Below, piece after piece: positions 8,683 through 17,028 of a stretch of DNA of 59,968 nt. Both the position numbers and the translations under genes were made by a program. The stretch comes from Aeromonas aquatica (GTDB lineage Bacteria > Pseudomonadota > Gammaproteobacteria > Enterobacterales > Aeromonadaceae), in NCBI RefSeq assembly GCF_000764655.1, contig NZ_JRGL01000159.1, positions 1 through 59,968 of the forward strand. The letters are read 5' to 3'. The stretch's first letter is position 1. Every line of letters begins with the position of its first letter. The notes beneath the pieces were generated by a model, which saw nothing but the letters and a program-made list of their open reading frames with translations, had not been told where the DNA came from and made no database searches.

Positions 8683-8779
8683 CTATTTTTCCAGCTTGGC
8701 GATCTCTTCACCGCTTCTTGTCAGAACAAGGCGGATATCCTCGAGTCCTGAGGTAGAGAGGGGCGAAGCGGATATTGCC
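8683..8779 (-). pseudogene. Degenerate second copy of the nrdR 3' end
   Basis: The 97 bases beyond the nrdR stop repeat its last ~85 bases. CCAGCTTGGCGATCTCTTC is identical in both, followed after a small insertion by GCGGAT-TC-TCGA and then GGCGAAGCG-ATAT-GCC. Translation yields IRFAPLYLRTRE then GEEIAKLEK and a stop, against the real [11 protein letters not shown] ... GEEIAKLEK. The copy ends with its own stop (8683-8685). Confidence 0.8.
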
Positions 8780-8792
8780 TTGCTCACCCTCG

Positions 8793-9242
8793 TTACTTCT
8801 CCAGCTTGGCGATCTCTTCGCCGAACTCGCGGATGTCTTCGAAGCTGCGATAGACGGAGGCGAAGCGAATATAGGCCACCTTGTCGAGGGTCTTGAGTTC
8901 ATCCATCACCAGGTTGCCCAGCAGTTGGGAGGCAACCTCGCGCTCGCCGGTGGCGCGCAGGCGGGACTTGATGTGATTGATCCCCTTCTCGATGGCTTCC
9001 ATGCTCACCGGCCGCTTCTCCAGCGCCCGCAGTATGCCGCCGCGCAGCTTGTCTTCGTTGAAGGGCTCGCGAGAGCCGTTGGACTTGATGATGCGGGGCA
9101 TCACCAGCTCGGCCATCTCGAAGGTGGTGAAGCGCTCGTGGCAGAGCAGGCACTCGCGGCGTCGGCGCACCTGATGGCCTTCTGCCACCAGACGGGAATC
9201 GATCACCTTGGTATCAACAGCACTACAGAAAGGGCAATGCAT
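8793..9242 (-). CDS. nrdR: Transcriptional repressor NrdR
   Basis: A 149-residue repressor of ribonucleotide reductase genes. The N-terminal zinc ribbon uses CPFC (residues 3-6) and CLLC (31-34). The ATP-cone domain follows ([20 protein letters not shown]), which senses the ATP/dATP ratio. Length and order are standard and it heads the rib cluster, as in most gammaproteobacteria. GGAGG sits just before the ATG. A decayed copy of its C-terminal end lies immediately downstream. Confidence 0.97.
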   Translation of the reverse strand: MHCPFCSAVDTKVIDSRLVAEGHQVRRRRECLLCHERFTTFEMAELVMPRIIKSNGSREPFNEDKLRGGILRALEKRPVSMEAIEKGINHIKSRLRATGEREVASQLLGNLVMDELKTLDKVAYIRFASVYRSFEDIREFGEEIAKLEK

Positions 9243-9348
9243 CGGACCTCCGGCGCAAACTCAGGGCAAGTAAAGGGTCACCTGCCATTGGGGTCAGGAT
9301 CTTGGCCTGCCAGTGTAACACGGCCACCCAAAACCGGTAAAAGCCCAG

Positions 9349-9376
9349 AAAAAACAATGCCACCCGTGGGTGGCAT
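9349..9376 (-). terminator. Terminator of the ParB-like gene
   Basis: ATGCCACCC (9357-9365... ) pairs with GGGTGGCAT (9368-9376) and is followed on the minus strand by T6. The stem is nearly identical to that of the terminator beyond glyA at 9888-9915. Confidence 0.8.
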
Positions 9377-9400
9377 CGAGACGACAGGGGGCACAGCCGC

Positions 9401-9829
9401 TCAATCGTCATAGGGCAAGGTGTCGGGATCGCAGTCCACATAGTCGGGAGCCGGATCTTGTTCAAACTGCACCGCATCGATGTGGGTCGCCCCTTGCATC
9501 AGCGCCTTGCTCACCCTGTGCATGCCATCCATCACCCGGCCTTCGCTGTCCAGGATGATGGGATAGGCGAGATCCGCGGCCAGCATCAGCTGGCAGTGCT
9601 CGACTATGCTGCGCACCGTGGGCCTCACGCTCCCATGTCCGTACCAGTGCACGCTGTCCAGCTCAGCAATCTGCGAGAGGGGGACAGGGCGCACTGGCAG
9701 CTCACGGCTGAGCCTCACCAGCCTGCGCACGTCCCACGCCAGCAGGCCCTCGGGCGCGGGGCGAAAGTGATACTGGGGGCGGATGGACGAGATGAGGTCG
9801 TTATCGTTGAGTCTTGTCTGATCGGGCAT
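9401..9829 (-). CDS. Small ParB-nuclease-fold-like protein, function unknown
   Basis: A 142-residue protein resembling the ParB/sulfiredoxin-like N-terminal fold. After a VRPVPLSQIAELDSVHW segment it has PIILDSEGRVMDGMHRVSKAL, where the DG-HR motif is the usual nucleotide-binding signature of this fold. It lacks the helix-turn-helix part of true ParB and ends in an acidic tail (DCDPDTLPYDD). It lies between glyA and nrdR and has its own terminator. Function is not known to me; a small regulator or a phosphotransfer enzyme of this fold is conceivable. Confidence 0.75.
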   Translation of the reverse strand: MPDQTRLNDNDLISSIRPQYHFRPAPEGLLAWDVRRLVRLSRELPVRPVPLSQIAELDSVHWYGHGSVRPTVRSIVEHCQLMLAADLAYPIILDSEGRVMDGMHRVSKALMQGATHIDAVQFEQDPAPDYVDCDPDTLPYDD

Positions 9830-9887
9830 GAGATCTCCTCTCTATGATCGGCGGTGCACGGCGCCCAAGTGGCGCCGCCATATAAAC

Positions 9888-9915
9888 AACAATGCCACCC
9901 GAGGGTGGCATTGTT
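9888..9915 (-). terminator. Terminator of glyA
   Basis: AACAATGCCACCC pairs perfectly with its complement at 9903-9915 across a 2-base gap. A runs and T runs flank it, so it can work in both directions. It directly follows the glyA stop. Confidence 0.8.
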
Positions 9916-9938
9916 TTTATACCAGAGTTTCTGGCGTA

Positions 9939-11192
9939 TCAGGCATAAACCGGCAGACGATGGCAGATATCCAGCACTTTCTCACGCACGGTGGCCAGCA
10001 CTTCGTCGTTGTCGTGGTTATCCAGCACGTCACAGATCCAGCCAGCCAGCTGCTTGCTCTCGGCTTCCTTGAAGCCGCGGCGAGTGATGGCCGGGGTACC
10101 CAGACGCACACCAGAGGTGACGAAGGGGGAACGTGGGTCGTTCGGCACCGAGTTCTTGTTGACGGTGATGTTGGCCTTGCCGAGGGCGGCATCGGCTTCT
10201 TTACCGGTCAGCTCGCGGCCGATCAGATCCACCAGCATGAGGTGGTTGTCGGTACCGCCGGAGACGATCTTGTAACCACGGCTCAGGAACACCTCGACCA
10301 TGGCCTTGGCGTTCTTGACGACCTGGGCCTGGTAGGTCTTGAACTCGGGCTCAAGGGCTTCCTTGAAGGCCACGGCCTTGCCGGCGATGACGTGCATCAG
10401 CGGGCCGCCCTGGCCACCCGGGAAGACGGCGGAGTTCAGCTTCTTGTAGAGCTCTTCGTCATCGGCGGCGGAGAGGATCAGACCACCGCGCGGACCGGCC
10501 AGGGTCTTGTGGGTGGTGGAGGTGACCACGTGAGCGTGGGGCACCGGGTTCGGGTAGACGCCAGCGGCAATCAGACCGGCAACGTGAGCCATGTCGACGA
10601 ACAGCCAGGCACCGATCTTGTCGGCGATCTCGCGCATGCGGGCCCAGTCAACGATACCGGAGTAGGCGGAGAAGCCACCGATCATCATCTTCGGCTTGTG
10701 CTCGACGGCCAGACGTTCCATCTCGTCGTAGTCGATCTTGCCGGATTCATCGATGCCGTAGGGGATGATGTTGTACAGCTTGCCGGAGAAGTTGACCGGG
10801 GAGCCGTGGGTCAGGTGACCGCCGTGGGCCAGGTTCATGCCCAGCACGGTGTCGCCCGGCTGCAGCAGGGCCATGTAGACGGCGCTGTTGGCCTGGGAGC
10901 CGGAGTGCGGCTGCACGTTGGCGTAAGTGGCACCAAACAGTTCCTTGGCGCGCTCGATGGCCAGGGTCTCAACCACGTCCACATACTCGCAACCTCCGTA
11001 GTAACGCTTGGCCGGGTAGCCTTCAGCGTACTTGTTGGTCAGCTGGGAGCCCTGGGCTTCCATGACACGGGGGCTGGTGTAGTTCTCAGACGCGATCAGC
11101 TCAATATGCTCTTCCTGACGACGGGTCTCGTCGGTAATGGCCTGCCACAGCTCGGGATCGTAGCCGGCGATGGTCATGTCACGTTTCAACAT
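9939..11192 (-). CDS. glyA: Serine hydroxymethyltransferase
   Basis: A 417-residue PLP enzyme, the exact E. coli length, converting serine and tetrahydrofolate to glycine and methylene-THF. Motifs: [19 protein letters not shown] near the N-terminus, [20 protein letters not shown], and the PLP lysine in [13 protein letters not shown]. The start at 11192 ([12 protein letters not shown]) has AGGAG upstream. It is monocistronic: terminator beyond, and a PurR-like half-site in the upstream region. Confidence 0.98.
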   Translation of the reverse strand: MLKRDMTIAGYDPELWQAITDETRRQEEHIELIASENYTSPRVMEAQGSQLTNKYAEGYPAKRYYGGCEYVDVVETLAIERAKELFGATYANVQPHSGSQANSAVYMALLQPGDTVLGMNLAHGGHLTHGSPVNFSGKLYNIIPYGIDESGKIDYDEMERLAVEHKPKMMIGGFSAYSGIVDWARMREIADKIGAWLFVDMAHVAGLIAAGVYPNPVPHAHVVTSTTHKTLAGPRGGLILSAADDEELYKKLNSAVFPGGQGGPLMHVIAGKAVAFKEALEPEFKTYQAQVVKNAKAMVEVFLSRGYKIVSGGTDNHLMLVDLIGRELTGKEADAALGKANITVNKNSVPNDPRSPFVTSGVRLGTPAITRRGFKEAESKQLAGWICDVLDNHDNDEVLATVREKVLDICHRLPVYA

Positions 11193-11204
11193 CCGTTTAT
11201 CTCC

Positions 11205-11220
11205 TGAAAATCGTTTGCGC
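11205..11220. promoter_or_regulatory. Possible PurR operator upstream of glyA
   Basis: The sequence contains CGTTTGCG, a perfect right half of the PurR consensus, but the left half matches in only two or three positions. E. coli glyA is PurR-regulated, which makes the site plausible. It overlaps the leader very close to the Shine-Dalgarno, so it may be coincidental. Confidence 0.3.
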
Positions 11221-11322
11221 GATAGGTGAAGTGGGCCCGCGCATTGTAACGTGAGCGAGATCAAAGAGACAGTCCAACCACCTAAAAAAATGTTGAATCT
11301 ATGTTGCAAAATGCACATTTAT

Positions 11323-14136
11323 TCAGTCGGCAGCCACGCTTTTCGTCGCCAGCCAGCGCCGCAACGCCTCCATGGTCTCCTCGAACACCGCGGTCAGGGT
11401 CGCCGGATCACCACCCCCCGCCTCCAGCTCGGCGCAGTGCGTCGCAAGCTCGCTCAAGCCCAGCGCCAGGGCGCTGCCCTTGAGCTTGTGGGCCCATTGT
11501 CGCCGCGCCTCTCCGGGCTCGCTCGCTACCAGTGCCGCCACCAGCTCGGCGCCCTGCGACTCGAACAGCGCGACCAGCTGGCGGATGCGCGGCAGGCCCA
11601 GCATGGGCAGATCCGCCTCCAGCATCGCATTGCCCGCAGCCGGTCGTGACGCCGTCGCCTCAGTGCCAGCCTGAGCGATCGAGGCGTCTTCCTCCTTGCA
11701 CTGACGCGCGATGGCGCCGGCCAGGGCCGCCAGCCGCACCGGCTTGCCGACAAAATCGGCGAAGCCGGCCGCCAGGCAGTGGCGGATATCCTCGGGGTAC
11801 ATCTGGGCCGAGACGGCGATGGCGGGCAGCGCCCGGCCATGGACCTCCTCGCTGATGGCGGCGAGATCTTCCCGCAGGCTGATGCCGTCCATGTCCGGCA
11901 GGTTGATGTCGAGCAGCGCCAGATCGAATGCCCGTTCGGTCACCAGCGCCAGCGCGCTGCGACCGTCCTCCGCCAGGGTAACGCCGTGGCCGAGGCGCGC
12001 CAGCATGCCTTGCGCCACCAGCCGGTTGATCTCGTTGTCCTCCACCAGCAGGATCTCCCGTGGCCGGCAGAGGTGGAAGGGCTGCGGCTCCGTTGGCAGG
12101 AGCGCGGCCGAACGTTGCAGGGGCAGGCTGAAGCTGAAGCGGCATCCCTCCCCCGGCTCGCTGGACAGTAGCAACTCGCCCCCCATGGCGCTCACCAGCT
12201 TCTGGCTGATGGCAAGGCCAAGCCCGGTGCCACCCTGATGGCCGAGATCCCGCTTGCGCTGGCGAAACGCCTCGAACACCAGTTGCTGCTCATCGTCCGG
12301 GATGCCGGGGCCGGTATCCTGCACCACGAACTCGATGCAGGGCTCGGCGCAGGGGCCATCGCACGCCAGCGGCATCAGCGACAGGCTGATGCGCCCCTGC
12401 CGGGTGAACTTGACGGCGTTGCCGAGCAGGTTGGCGAGCACCTGGCGCAGCTTGCCCATGTCCCCCTCCACCACGGGGGGCAGGGTGTCGGCACAGGCCA
12501 GCTCGAGGCGCAGCCCCTTGGCCTCGGCCCTTGGCCGAAACAGGGTGCAGAGCTCGTCCGCCAGCTGGTGCAGCGGGAAGGGCTCGCGGCGAGCCTCCAC
12601 GTGGCCTGCCTCTATCTTGGAGTAGTCGAGAATGTCGTTGAGGATCTCGAGCAGGGATTCACCGCTGTGGCCGATGGCGGCCAGATAGCGCTGCTGCTCC
12701 CCATTGAGCCGGGTATCTTCCAGCAGACTGAGTCCCCCGAGGATGCCGTTCATGGGGGTACGGATCTCGTGGCTCATGGTGGCGAGGAAGACCGACTTGG
12801 CCCGGTTGGCCTGCTCCGCCTCGGCGCGGGCCAGTCGCTGCTTCTCCACCTCTTCGTTGAGGCGCAGGTTCGCATGGCTGAGCTGGCCGGTGCGCTCCTC
12901 CACCCTGGACTCCAGCTCCCGCTGATAGCGACCGAGCTCGATGGCGTTGTCGCGAAACACCTGCAGGGCCCGGCCGAGCTCGGCCAGCTCGTCCTGCCCC
13001 TGTGCCCTTGAGGGCAAGGGCGCCAGATCCCCCCGCGCCAGCCGGCTCATCCCCTCCACCGCGTGTTGCAGCGGCCAGACGATACGACCGTAGACAATGC
13101 GCCACATCAGCAGGATCAATAGGCCAAGGGTGAGCAGGCCGATCAGCACCAGGGCCCGCTCCACCAGTTGCAGCCGCTCCCGCAGCGCCTGCTGGCTCTG
13201 GCCGAGGGCGTCGCGCGCCCCCGTCACCAGGCTGTCGACCTGCTGGTTGAGGCTCGCCATCATGACCTCGTTGGCCGAGGCCAACACCCGCAGCGCCTCC
13301 CCCTTGCCGAGCCAGTCACTGCGCAGTTGCACCAGCTTGTCGCTCTGCCCGAGCAGCGCCAGCGCCTGCTCCACCGACGCCCGGCGACCGGGATCCGTCA
13401 CGGCGCCAGCCCGCAGTTGCAAGATGGCCAGGGCCTTGCGGCTCTCCTGTTGCAACCGCTGCAAGGCGGGTTGTTGCTCGCTGCGCCAGATCTCCTCGAT
13501 GCGTTGCTGCTGCATCAGGGTGCGGTGACGCAGTTCCGTCATCTGCTCAAGCCAGTCGAGATCCTGCTCCAGCAGGCGATCGAGCACCCCATGGGCGGGG
13601 ACTCCCTGCAACCCATAGAGGGATCCCATGCCCGCCACCATCACGGTCTCGGCGTTTTCCATCTGGCTGCGGGCCAGCTCCGCCACCTGGCCGGCGGCGC
13701 CCACCAGCCTAGTGCGCAGCGCACTGCCTTCGGCCATCAGCCCCAGCCGCTCCCCCACCAGCCAGCCCTGCTGCCCCAGGTTGCCGATGATGGTCTGGCT
13801 GAGTCGATGGAGCTGTGCCAGATCCCCCTCGGTGCCGAGCCTGTCCAGCACCTGTTGCATCTGCTGCCCCTGCAGGGTCAGCAGGCGTCCCTGATGCGCA
13901 CGCTCGGCCTCGCTGCTCGCCATGGCCAGCAGGTGGGACGAGTTCTGGATCTCGCCGCCAAGGCGCGCAAGGGTGCGGGCGCTCTCCTGGCTCGCCAGGG
14001 TCTGCTGCACTCCCTGCTCCAGCTGGCGCAGGCGGTTGAGCCCGACCCAGCCCAGCAGGGAGGCGCTCAGGGTCAGCAGTGCCATCAGGGAGAAGGCCAA
14101 CAGCAACTTGCCGCCAAGGCCGGAAAACATTCGCAC
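11323..14136 (-). CDS. torS: Hybrid sensor histidine kinase TorS (TMAO sensor)
   Basis: A 937-residue inner-membrane kinase with the complete TorS layout. Transmembrane helices lie at about 9-31 and 327-349, with a ~295-residue periplasmic helical sensor between them that would contact TorT. A HAMP region follows (~350-405), then the H box ATMSHEIRTPMNGILGG (His456), an ATPase domain (DTGPGIPDDE, GGTGLGLAI), a receiver domain (Asp743 in LLDINLPDMDG) and a C-terminal HPt domain (His883 in WAHKLKGSA). GTG at 14136 is preferred because GGGA lies seven bases upstream; ATG at 14130 is the alternative. It is divergent from torT. Confidence 0.93.
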   Translation of the reverse strand: MRMFSGLGGKLLLAFSLMALLTLSASLLGWVGLNRLRQLEQGVQQTLASQESARTLARLGGEIQNSSHLLAMASSEAERAHQGRLLTLQGQQMQQVLDRLGTEGDLAQLHRLSQTIIGNLGQQGWLVGERLGLMAEGSALRTRLVGAAGQVAELARSQMENAETVMVAGMGSLYGLQGVPAHGVLDRLLEQDLDWLEQMTELRHRTLMQQQRIEEIWRSEQQPALQRLQQESRKALAILQLRAGAVTDPGRRASVEQALALLGQSDKLVQLRSDWLGKGEALRVLASANEVMMASLNQQVDSLVTGARDALGQSQQALRERLQLVERALVLIGLLTLGLLILLMWRIVYGRIVWPLQHAVEGMSRLARGDLAPLPSRAQGQDELAELGRALQVFRDNAIELGRYQRELESRVEERTGQLSHANLRLNEEVEKQRLARAEAEQANRAKSVFLATMSHEIRTPMNGILGGLSLLEDTRLNGEQQRYLAAIGHSGESLLEILNDILDYSKIEAGHVEARREPFPLHQLADELCTLFRPRAEAKGLRLELACADTLPPVVEGDMGKLRQVLANLLGNAVKFTRQGRISLSLMPLACDGPCAEPCIEFVVQDTGPGIPDDEQQLVFEAFRQRKRDLGHQGGTGLGLAISQKLVSAMGGELLLSSEPGEGCRFSFSLPLQRSAALLPTEPQPFHLCRPREILLVEDNEINRLVAQGMLARLGHGVTLAEDGRSALALVTERAFDLALLDINLPDMDGISLREDLAAISEEVHGRALPAIAVSAQMYPEDIRHCLAAGFADFVGKPVRLAALAGAIARQCKEEDASIAQAGTEATASRPAAGNAMLEADLPMLGLPRIRQLVALFESQGAELVAALVASEPGEARRQWAHKLKGSALALGLSELATHCAELEAGGGDPATLTAVFEETMEALRRWLATKSVAAD

Positions 14137-14206
14137 GGGGGATCCCTTGGTTGTGATCGGTTTTGTCCGGATAATAGGGCCTCACACTTTAACAAAACCC
14201 TCTGCC

Positions 14207-15259
14207 ATGCGAAGCCTCTCTCTGTGCATTCTGCTCGCGCTGCTCGCCCGTCCCGCCTTCGCCTTCGAGGTGGAGCACTGGCCGGACGGGGCCTTCACCG
14301 GCCAGCCCACGCGGCTGGCCTGGGCGGAGCCTGCGCCCCTCGCCAAGCCCTTGACCCTGTGTGCACTCTACCCCCATCTGCGGGATGCCTACTGGCTGTC
14401 GGTCAATCAGGGCATGGTGGAGGAGGCCAGGCGGCTGGGCGCCCGGGTGCGGATCCACGAGGCGGGGGGCTACGGAGCCCTGGCCGAGCAGCGCAAGCAG
14501 CTGCGCCAATGCGCCGACGAGGGGAGTGACGCCATACTGCTCGGCGCGGTCAGCTATGAGGGCCTGGCCGAGGCCATCAGGCAGAGCCCCCTGCCGGTGT
14601 TCGGTCTGGTCAACGATCTCGCCCCGGGGCTTGCCATCGCCCAGGTTGGCGTGCCCTGGCAACAGATGGGCTGGCGCATCGGCCACTGGCTGGCTGAGCG
14701 CCATCCGGCGGGCAGCCCGCCCGTCTCGGTCGCCCTCTTTCCGGGCCCCGACTCCGGCGGCGGCACCCCCTTCGTCGAGTCCGGCTTCCTTGATGCCATC
14801 CGTGGCAGCGCCATCCGGCTCGTCACCACGATGCGCGGCGACAACAGCCGCGAGATCCAGCGCACCCTGGTGCAGCAGACCCTGAGCCGCCATCCCGACC
14901 TCGACTATCTGGTGGGGGGCGCCATCGCCGCCGAAGTGGCGGTCAACGAGCTGGCCCAGCATCATGCCGGGCATCCCAGGGTGCTCTCCATCTACTTCAG
15001 TCACGGGGTCCAGCGCGGCCTGCTGCGCGGCAAGATCCTCACCGCCAACAGCGATCAGATGCGCGAGCAGGGACGTCTCTCGGTGGCTCAGGCGGTCTGT
15101 CTGCTCAGGCAGCCGGATGCCAGCGAGGCGCAGTGCCCACGGGTCATGGGGCCTCCCATCCTGACCCTGACAGCCCCCCTGAGCGCGCCGGAACACTCGC
15201 TGTCGGATGGGAATTTTCGTCCCGTCTACCGGGTCGGCCTGGACCAGGCAAGCCCCTAG
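14207..15259 (+). CDS. torT: Periplasmic TMAO-sensing protein TorT
   Basis: A 350-residue periplasmic binding protein of the sugar-binding (peripla_BP) type that binds TMAO and presents it to TorS. Signal peptide MRSLSLCILLALLARPAFA. Core motifs: LCALYPHLRDAYWLSVNQGMVEEARRLG in pieces typical of TorT, GSDAILLGAVS, PVFGLVND, FPGPDSGGGTPFVESG, and YFSHGVQRGLLRGKI. Divergent from torS across 70 bases, a shared regulatory space. Confidence 0.93.
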   Translation: MRSLSLCILLALLARPAFAFEVEHWPDGAFTGQPTRLAWAEPAPLAKPLTLCALYPHLRDAYWLSVNQGMVEEARRLGARVRIHEAGGYGALAEQRKQLRQCADEGSDAILLGAVSYEGLAEAIRQSPLPVFGLVNDLAPGLAIAQVGVPWQQMGWRIGHWLAERHPAGSPPVSVALFPGPDSGGGTPFVESGFLDAIRGSAIRLVTTMRGDNSREIQRTLVQQTLSRHPDLDYLVGGAIAAEVAVNELAQHHAGHPRVLSIYFSHGVQRGLLRGKILTANSDQMREQGRLSVAQAVCLLRQPDASEAQCPRVMGPPILTLTAPLSAPEHSLSDGNFRPVYRVGLDQASP

Positions 15260-15366
15260 ACCAAAACCCGAAGCGGATCACAATCCCCCCTTGGCGGTTC
15301 TTGTAACATATTCATTCGAATAGCATTTAAGTCTGGAACCGCACAGGGCAAACGGGGAGAGTCGTG

Positions 15367-15657
15367 ATGGAGCATCTGCTGACCTTTATCATTCTGGTGG
15401 TCTTCTTTCTGTTTTACTGGATCTACTACAGCCATCAGCGCAAGTGCGTCCCCGCTACCCCCTGGGAGGAGGTGCCCACCCGGGCCCAGTACCTGAGTGC
15501 CCACCCGGAGGCGGTGGACGGCAAGATAGTGTTCTGCCGCCACTGCGGTCACCACAAACTGCTGGAGGTCGGTCTGGTGCATCTGGCAGACTTTCGGCGC
15601 GAATGGGCCTGTGCCAAGTGCAAGCGGGTACTGTTTCGTGCCGAGGATGACCACTAG
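15367..15657 (+). CDS. Small membrane-anchored zinc-ribbon protein, function unknown
   Basis: A 96-residue protein. One N-terminal transmembrane helix (LLTFIILVVFFLFYWIYY) is followed by a soluble part with two Cys pairs, CRHC and CAKC, about 24 residues apart, which should bind one zinc. ATG at 15367 is eight bases after GGGGAG; GTG at 15364 is possible. It lies between torT and torR on the torT strand but 100 bases downstream, so it need not be part of the tor system. I do not recognise a named family. Confidence 0.75.
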   Translation: MEHLLTFIILVVFFLFYWIYYSHQRKCVPATPWEEVPTRAQYLSAHPEAVDGKIVFCRHCGHHKLLEVGLVHLADFRREWACAKCKRVLFRAEDDH

Positions 15658-15682
15658 ACCCAAACACCCGCGAGGAAGAGAG

Positions 15683-16087
15683 ATGAAGATGTTACACGCG
15701 AGCTGCCTGTGCGGCGCCGTCAAGCTACGCCTGCCGGACAGCTTCGACTACATGGGCAACTGCCATTGCGGCGAGTGCCGCAAATTTTCCGGCTCGGATT
15801 ACGCCTCGGTGGGTGGGCTGGACGGGGACAAGGTCGAAGTGGTGAAGGGCAGCGACGCCATCGCCCGCTTCCAGAAATCGGAGGAGACCAGCCTCGCCTT
15901 CTGCCGCCACTGCGGCTCCAGTCTGTTCAGCCAGAAGCGCAGCAGCGGCAAGATCAACCTGCGCCTCGGGGTGCTGGACGAGGCGCCGAGCCAGCAGCCC
16001 GGCTTTCACATCTTCGTCGGCTCCAAGGCGCCCTGGCACCGGATAGGGGACGACTGCCCGCAGTTTGAGACCCGACCACCGGCCTGA
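15683..16087 (+). CDS. GFA-family zinc-dependent protein (glutathione-dependent formaldehyde-activating-like)
   Basis: A 134-residue GFA/CENP-V-fold protein. It shows the family cysteines SCLCGAVKL, NCHCGECRKFSG and FCRHCGSSLF, and ends with PGFHIFVGSKAPWH and GDDCPQF. Members bind zinc; some promote S-hydroxymethylglutathione formation, many have no assigned substrate. ATG at 15683 has GAGGAAGAGAG upstream. It follows the zinc-ribbon gene by 25 bases and is likely cotranscribed. TMAO breakdown by some bacteria releases formaldehyde, but a link to tor is only inference. Confidence 0.85.
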   Translation: MKMLHASCLCGAVKLRLPDSFDYMGNCHCGECRKFSGSDYASVGGLDGDKVEVVKGSDAIARFQKSEETSLAFCRHCGSSLFSQKRSSGKINLRLGVLDEAPSQQPGFHIFVGSKAPWHRIGDDCPQFETRPPA

Positions 16088-16168
16088 TGGCAGAACAACC
16101 CACCACTTACTGCAAAATTACTTATTAAATAATTCACAAAACGCACTAAAAGCAGCCAGATTCACTGC

Positions 16169-16882
16169 CTACGGGGCGATCTGACCGGCGAACAGGTAAC
16201 CCTCGCCGTGGACGGTGACAAACAGCTGGGGATCCCGCGGCTCCTCCTCCAGCTTGCCCCTTAACCGGCGGATCAGCACGTCTATGGTGCGATCGCTCGG
16301 CCCGTCCCCGCGATGGGTCACCAGTGAGAGGATCCGCTCCCGGCTGAGCACCCGGCCCGCATGGGCGACGAACACCACCAGCACCTCGTATTCCGCCTTG
16401 GTGAGGCGCACCGGCACCCCGTCCTTGCTGAGCTGACGGCGGGGAATGTCGAAGCGCCAGGGGCCGAAGCAGACCGCATCGTCATCGGGCTCGCGCACCT
16501 CCGAAACCGGGGCCGCCAGGGAGATGCGCCACAGCAGGTTCTTGACCCGCACCAGCAATTCCCTGAGCTCAAACGGCTTGGTGACATAGTCATCGGCCCC
16601 CATCTCCAGCCCCACTATTTTGTCCACCGCATCGCTGCGGCCGGTGACCAGAATGATGCCGACCGTGCTGCGAGCCCGCAGCTCGCGGGTCAGCAGCAGG
16701 CCGTCTTCCCCGGGCAGGTTGATGTCCAGCATCACCAGGGCGATGTCCTGCTCCGCCAGGGCGGCCCGCATCCCCTGCCCGTCTTCCACCGCCGTCACCC
16801 GATACCCTTCCCGCTCGAAATAGCCGGTCAGCTTCTCGCGGGTCACGACGTCATCTTCGACGACCAGTATGTGGTGGCGCAT
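16169..16882 (-). CDS. torR: Response regulator TorR
   Basis: A 237-residue OmpR-family regulator. The receiver domain starts HHILVVEDDVVTREKL and has the phosphoacceptor Asp in VMLDINLPGEDGL and the Lys in DDYVTKPFELREL. The C-terminal winged helix has RLTKAEYEVLVVFVAHAGRVLSRERIL and SDRTIDVLIRRLRGKLE. ATG at 16882 fits the family; an in-frame start at 16924 adds an unconserved tail. It is divergent from torC with candidate tor boxes in the shared 146-base gap, the same arrangement as in E. coli. Confidence 0.93.
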   Translation of the reverse strand: MRHHILVVEDDVVTREKLTGYFEREGYRVTAVEDGQGMRAALAEQDIALVMLDINLPGEDGLLLTRELRARSTVGIILVTGRSDAVDKIVGLEMGADDYVTKPFELRELLVRVKNLLWRISLAAPVSEVREPDDDAVCFGPWRFDIPRRQLSKDGVPVRLTKAEYEVLVVFVAHAGRVLSRERILSLVTHRGDGPSDRTIDVLIRRLRGKLEEEPRDPQLFVTVHGEGYLFAGQIAP

Positions 16883-16916
16883 GGCAGGGCTCGCAGCAGG
16901 GAAAGAGGGGAGTATT

Positions 16917-16979
16917 CTATTCACATTTTTTCATAAATACCCCTAATTCATTAATTTTTACCGGCAACCCTGTTCACAG
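16917..16979 (+). promoter_or_regulatory. Candidate tor boxes between torR and torC
   Basis: CTATTCACAT (16917-16926) and CTGTTCACAG (16970-16979) each match the E. coli tor box CTGTTCATAT at 8 of 10 positions. They are 53 bases apart, about five helical turns. A TATCAT at 16988 could be the torC -10 element. The AT-rich tract between the boxes may hold further weak boxes. Confidence 0.55.
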
Positions 16980-17028
16980 CCGCTCCCTATCATGGCTCAC
17001 ATCAAAAAAGCGATCTGAGAGACCTTCC

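Noticed and set aside
9830..9938. glyA 3' end copy
   Set aside because: I looked for the same end-duplication here; only the terminator stem is shared with the ParB-like gene, not glyA coding sequence.
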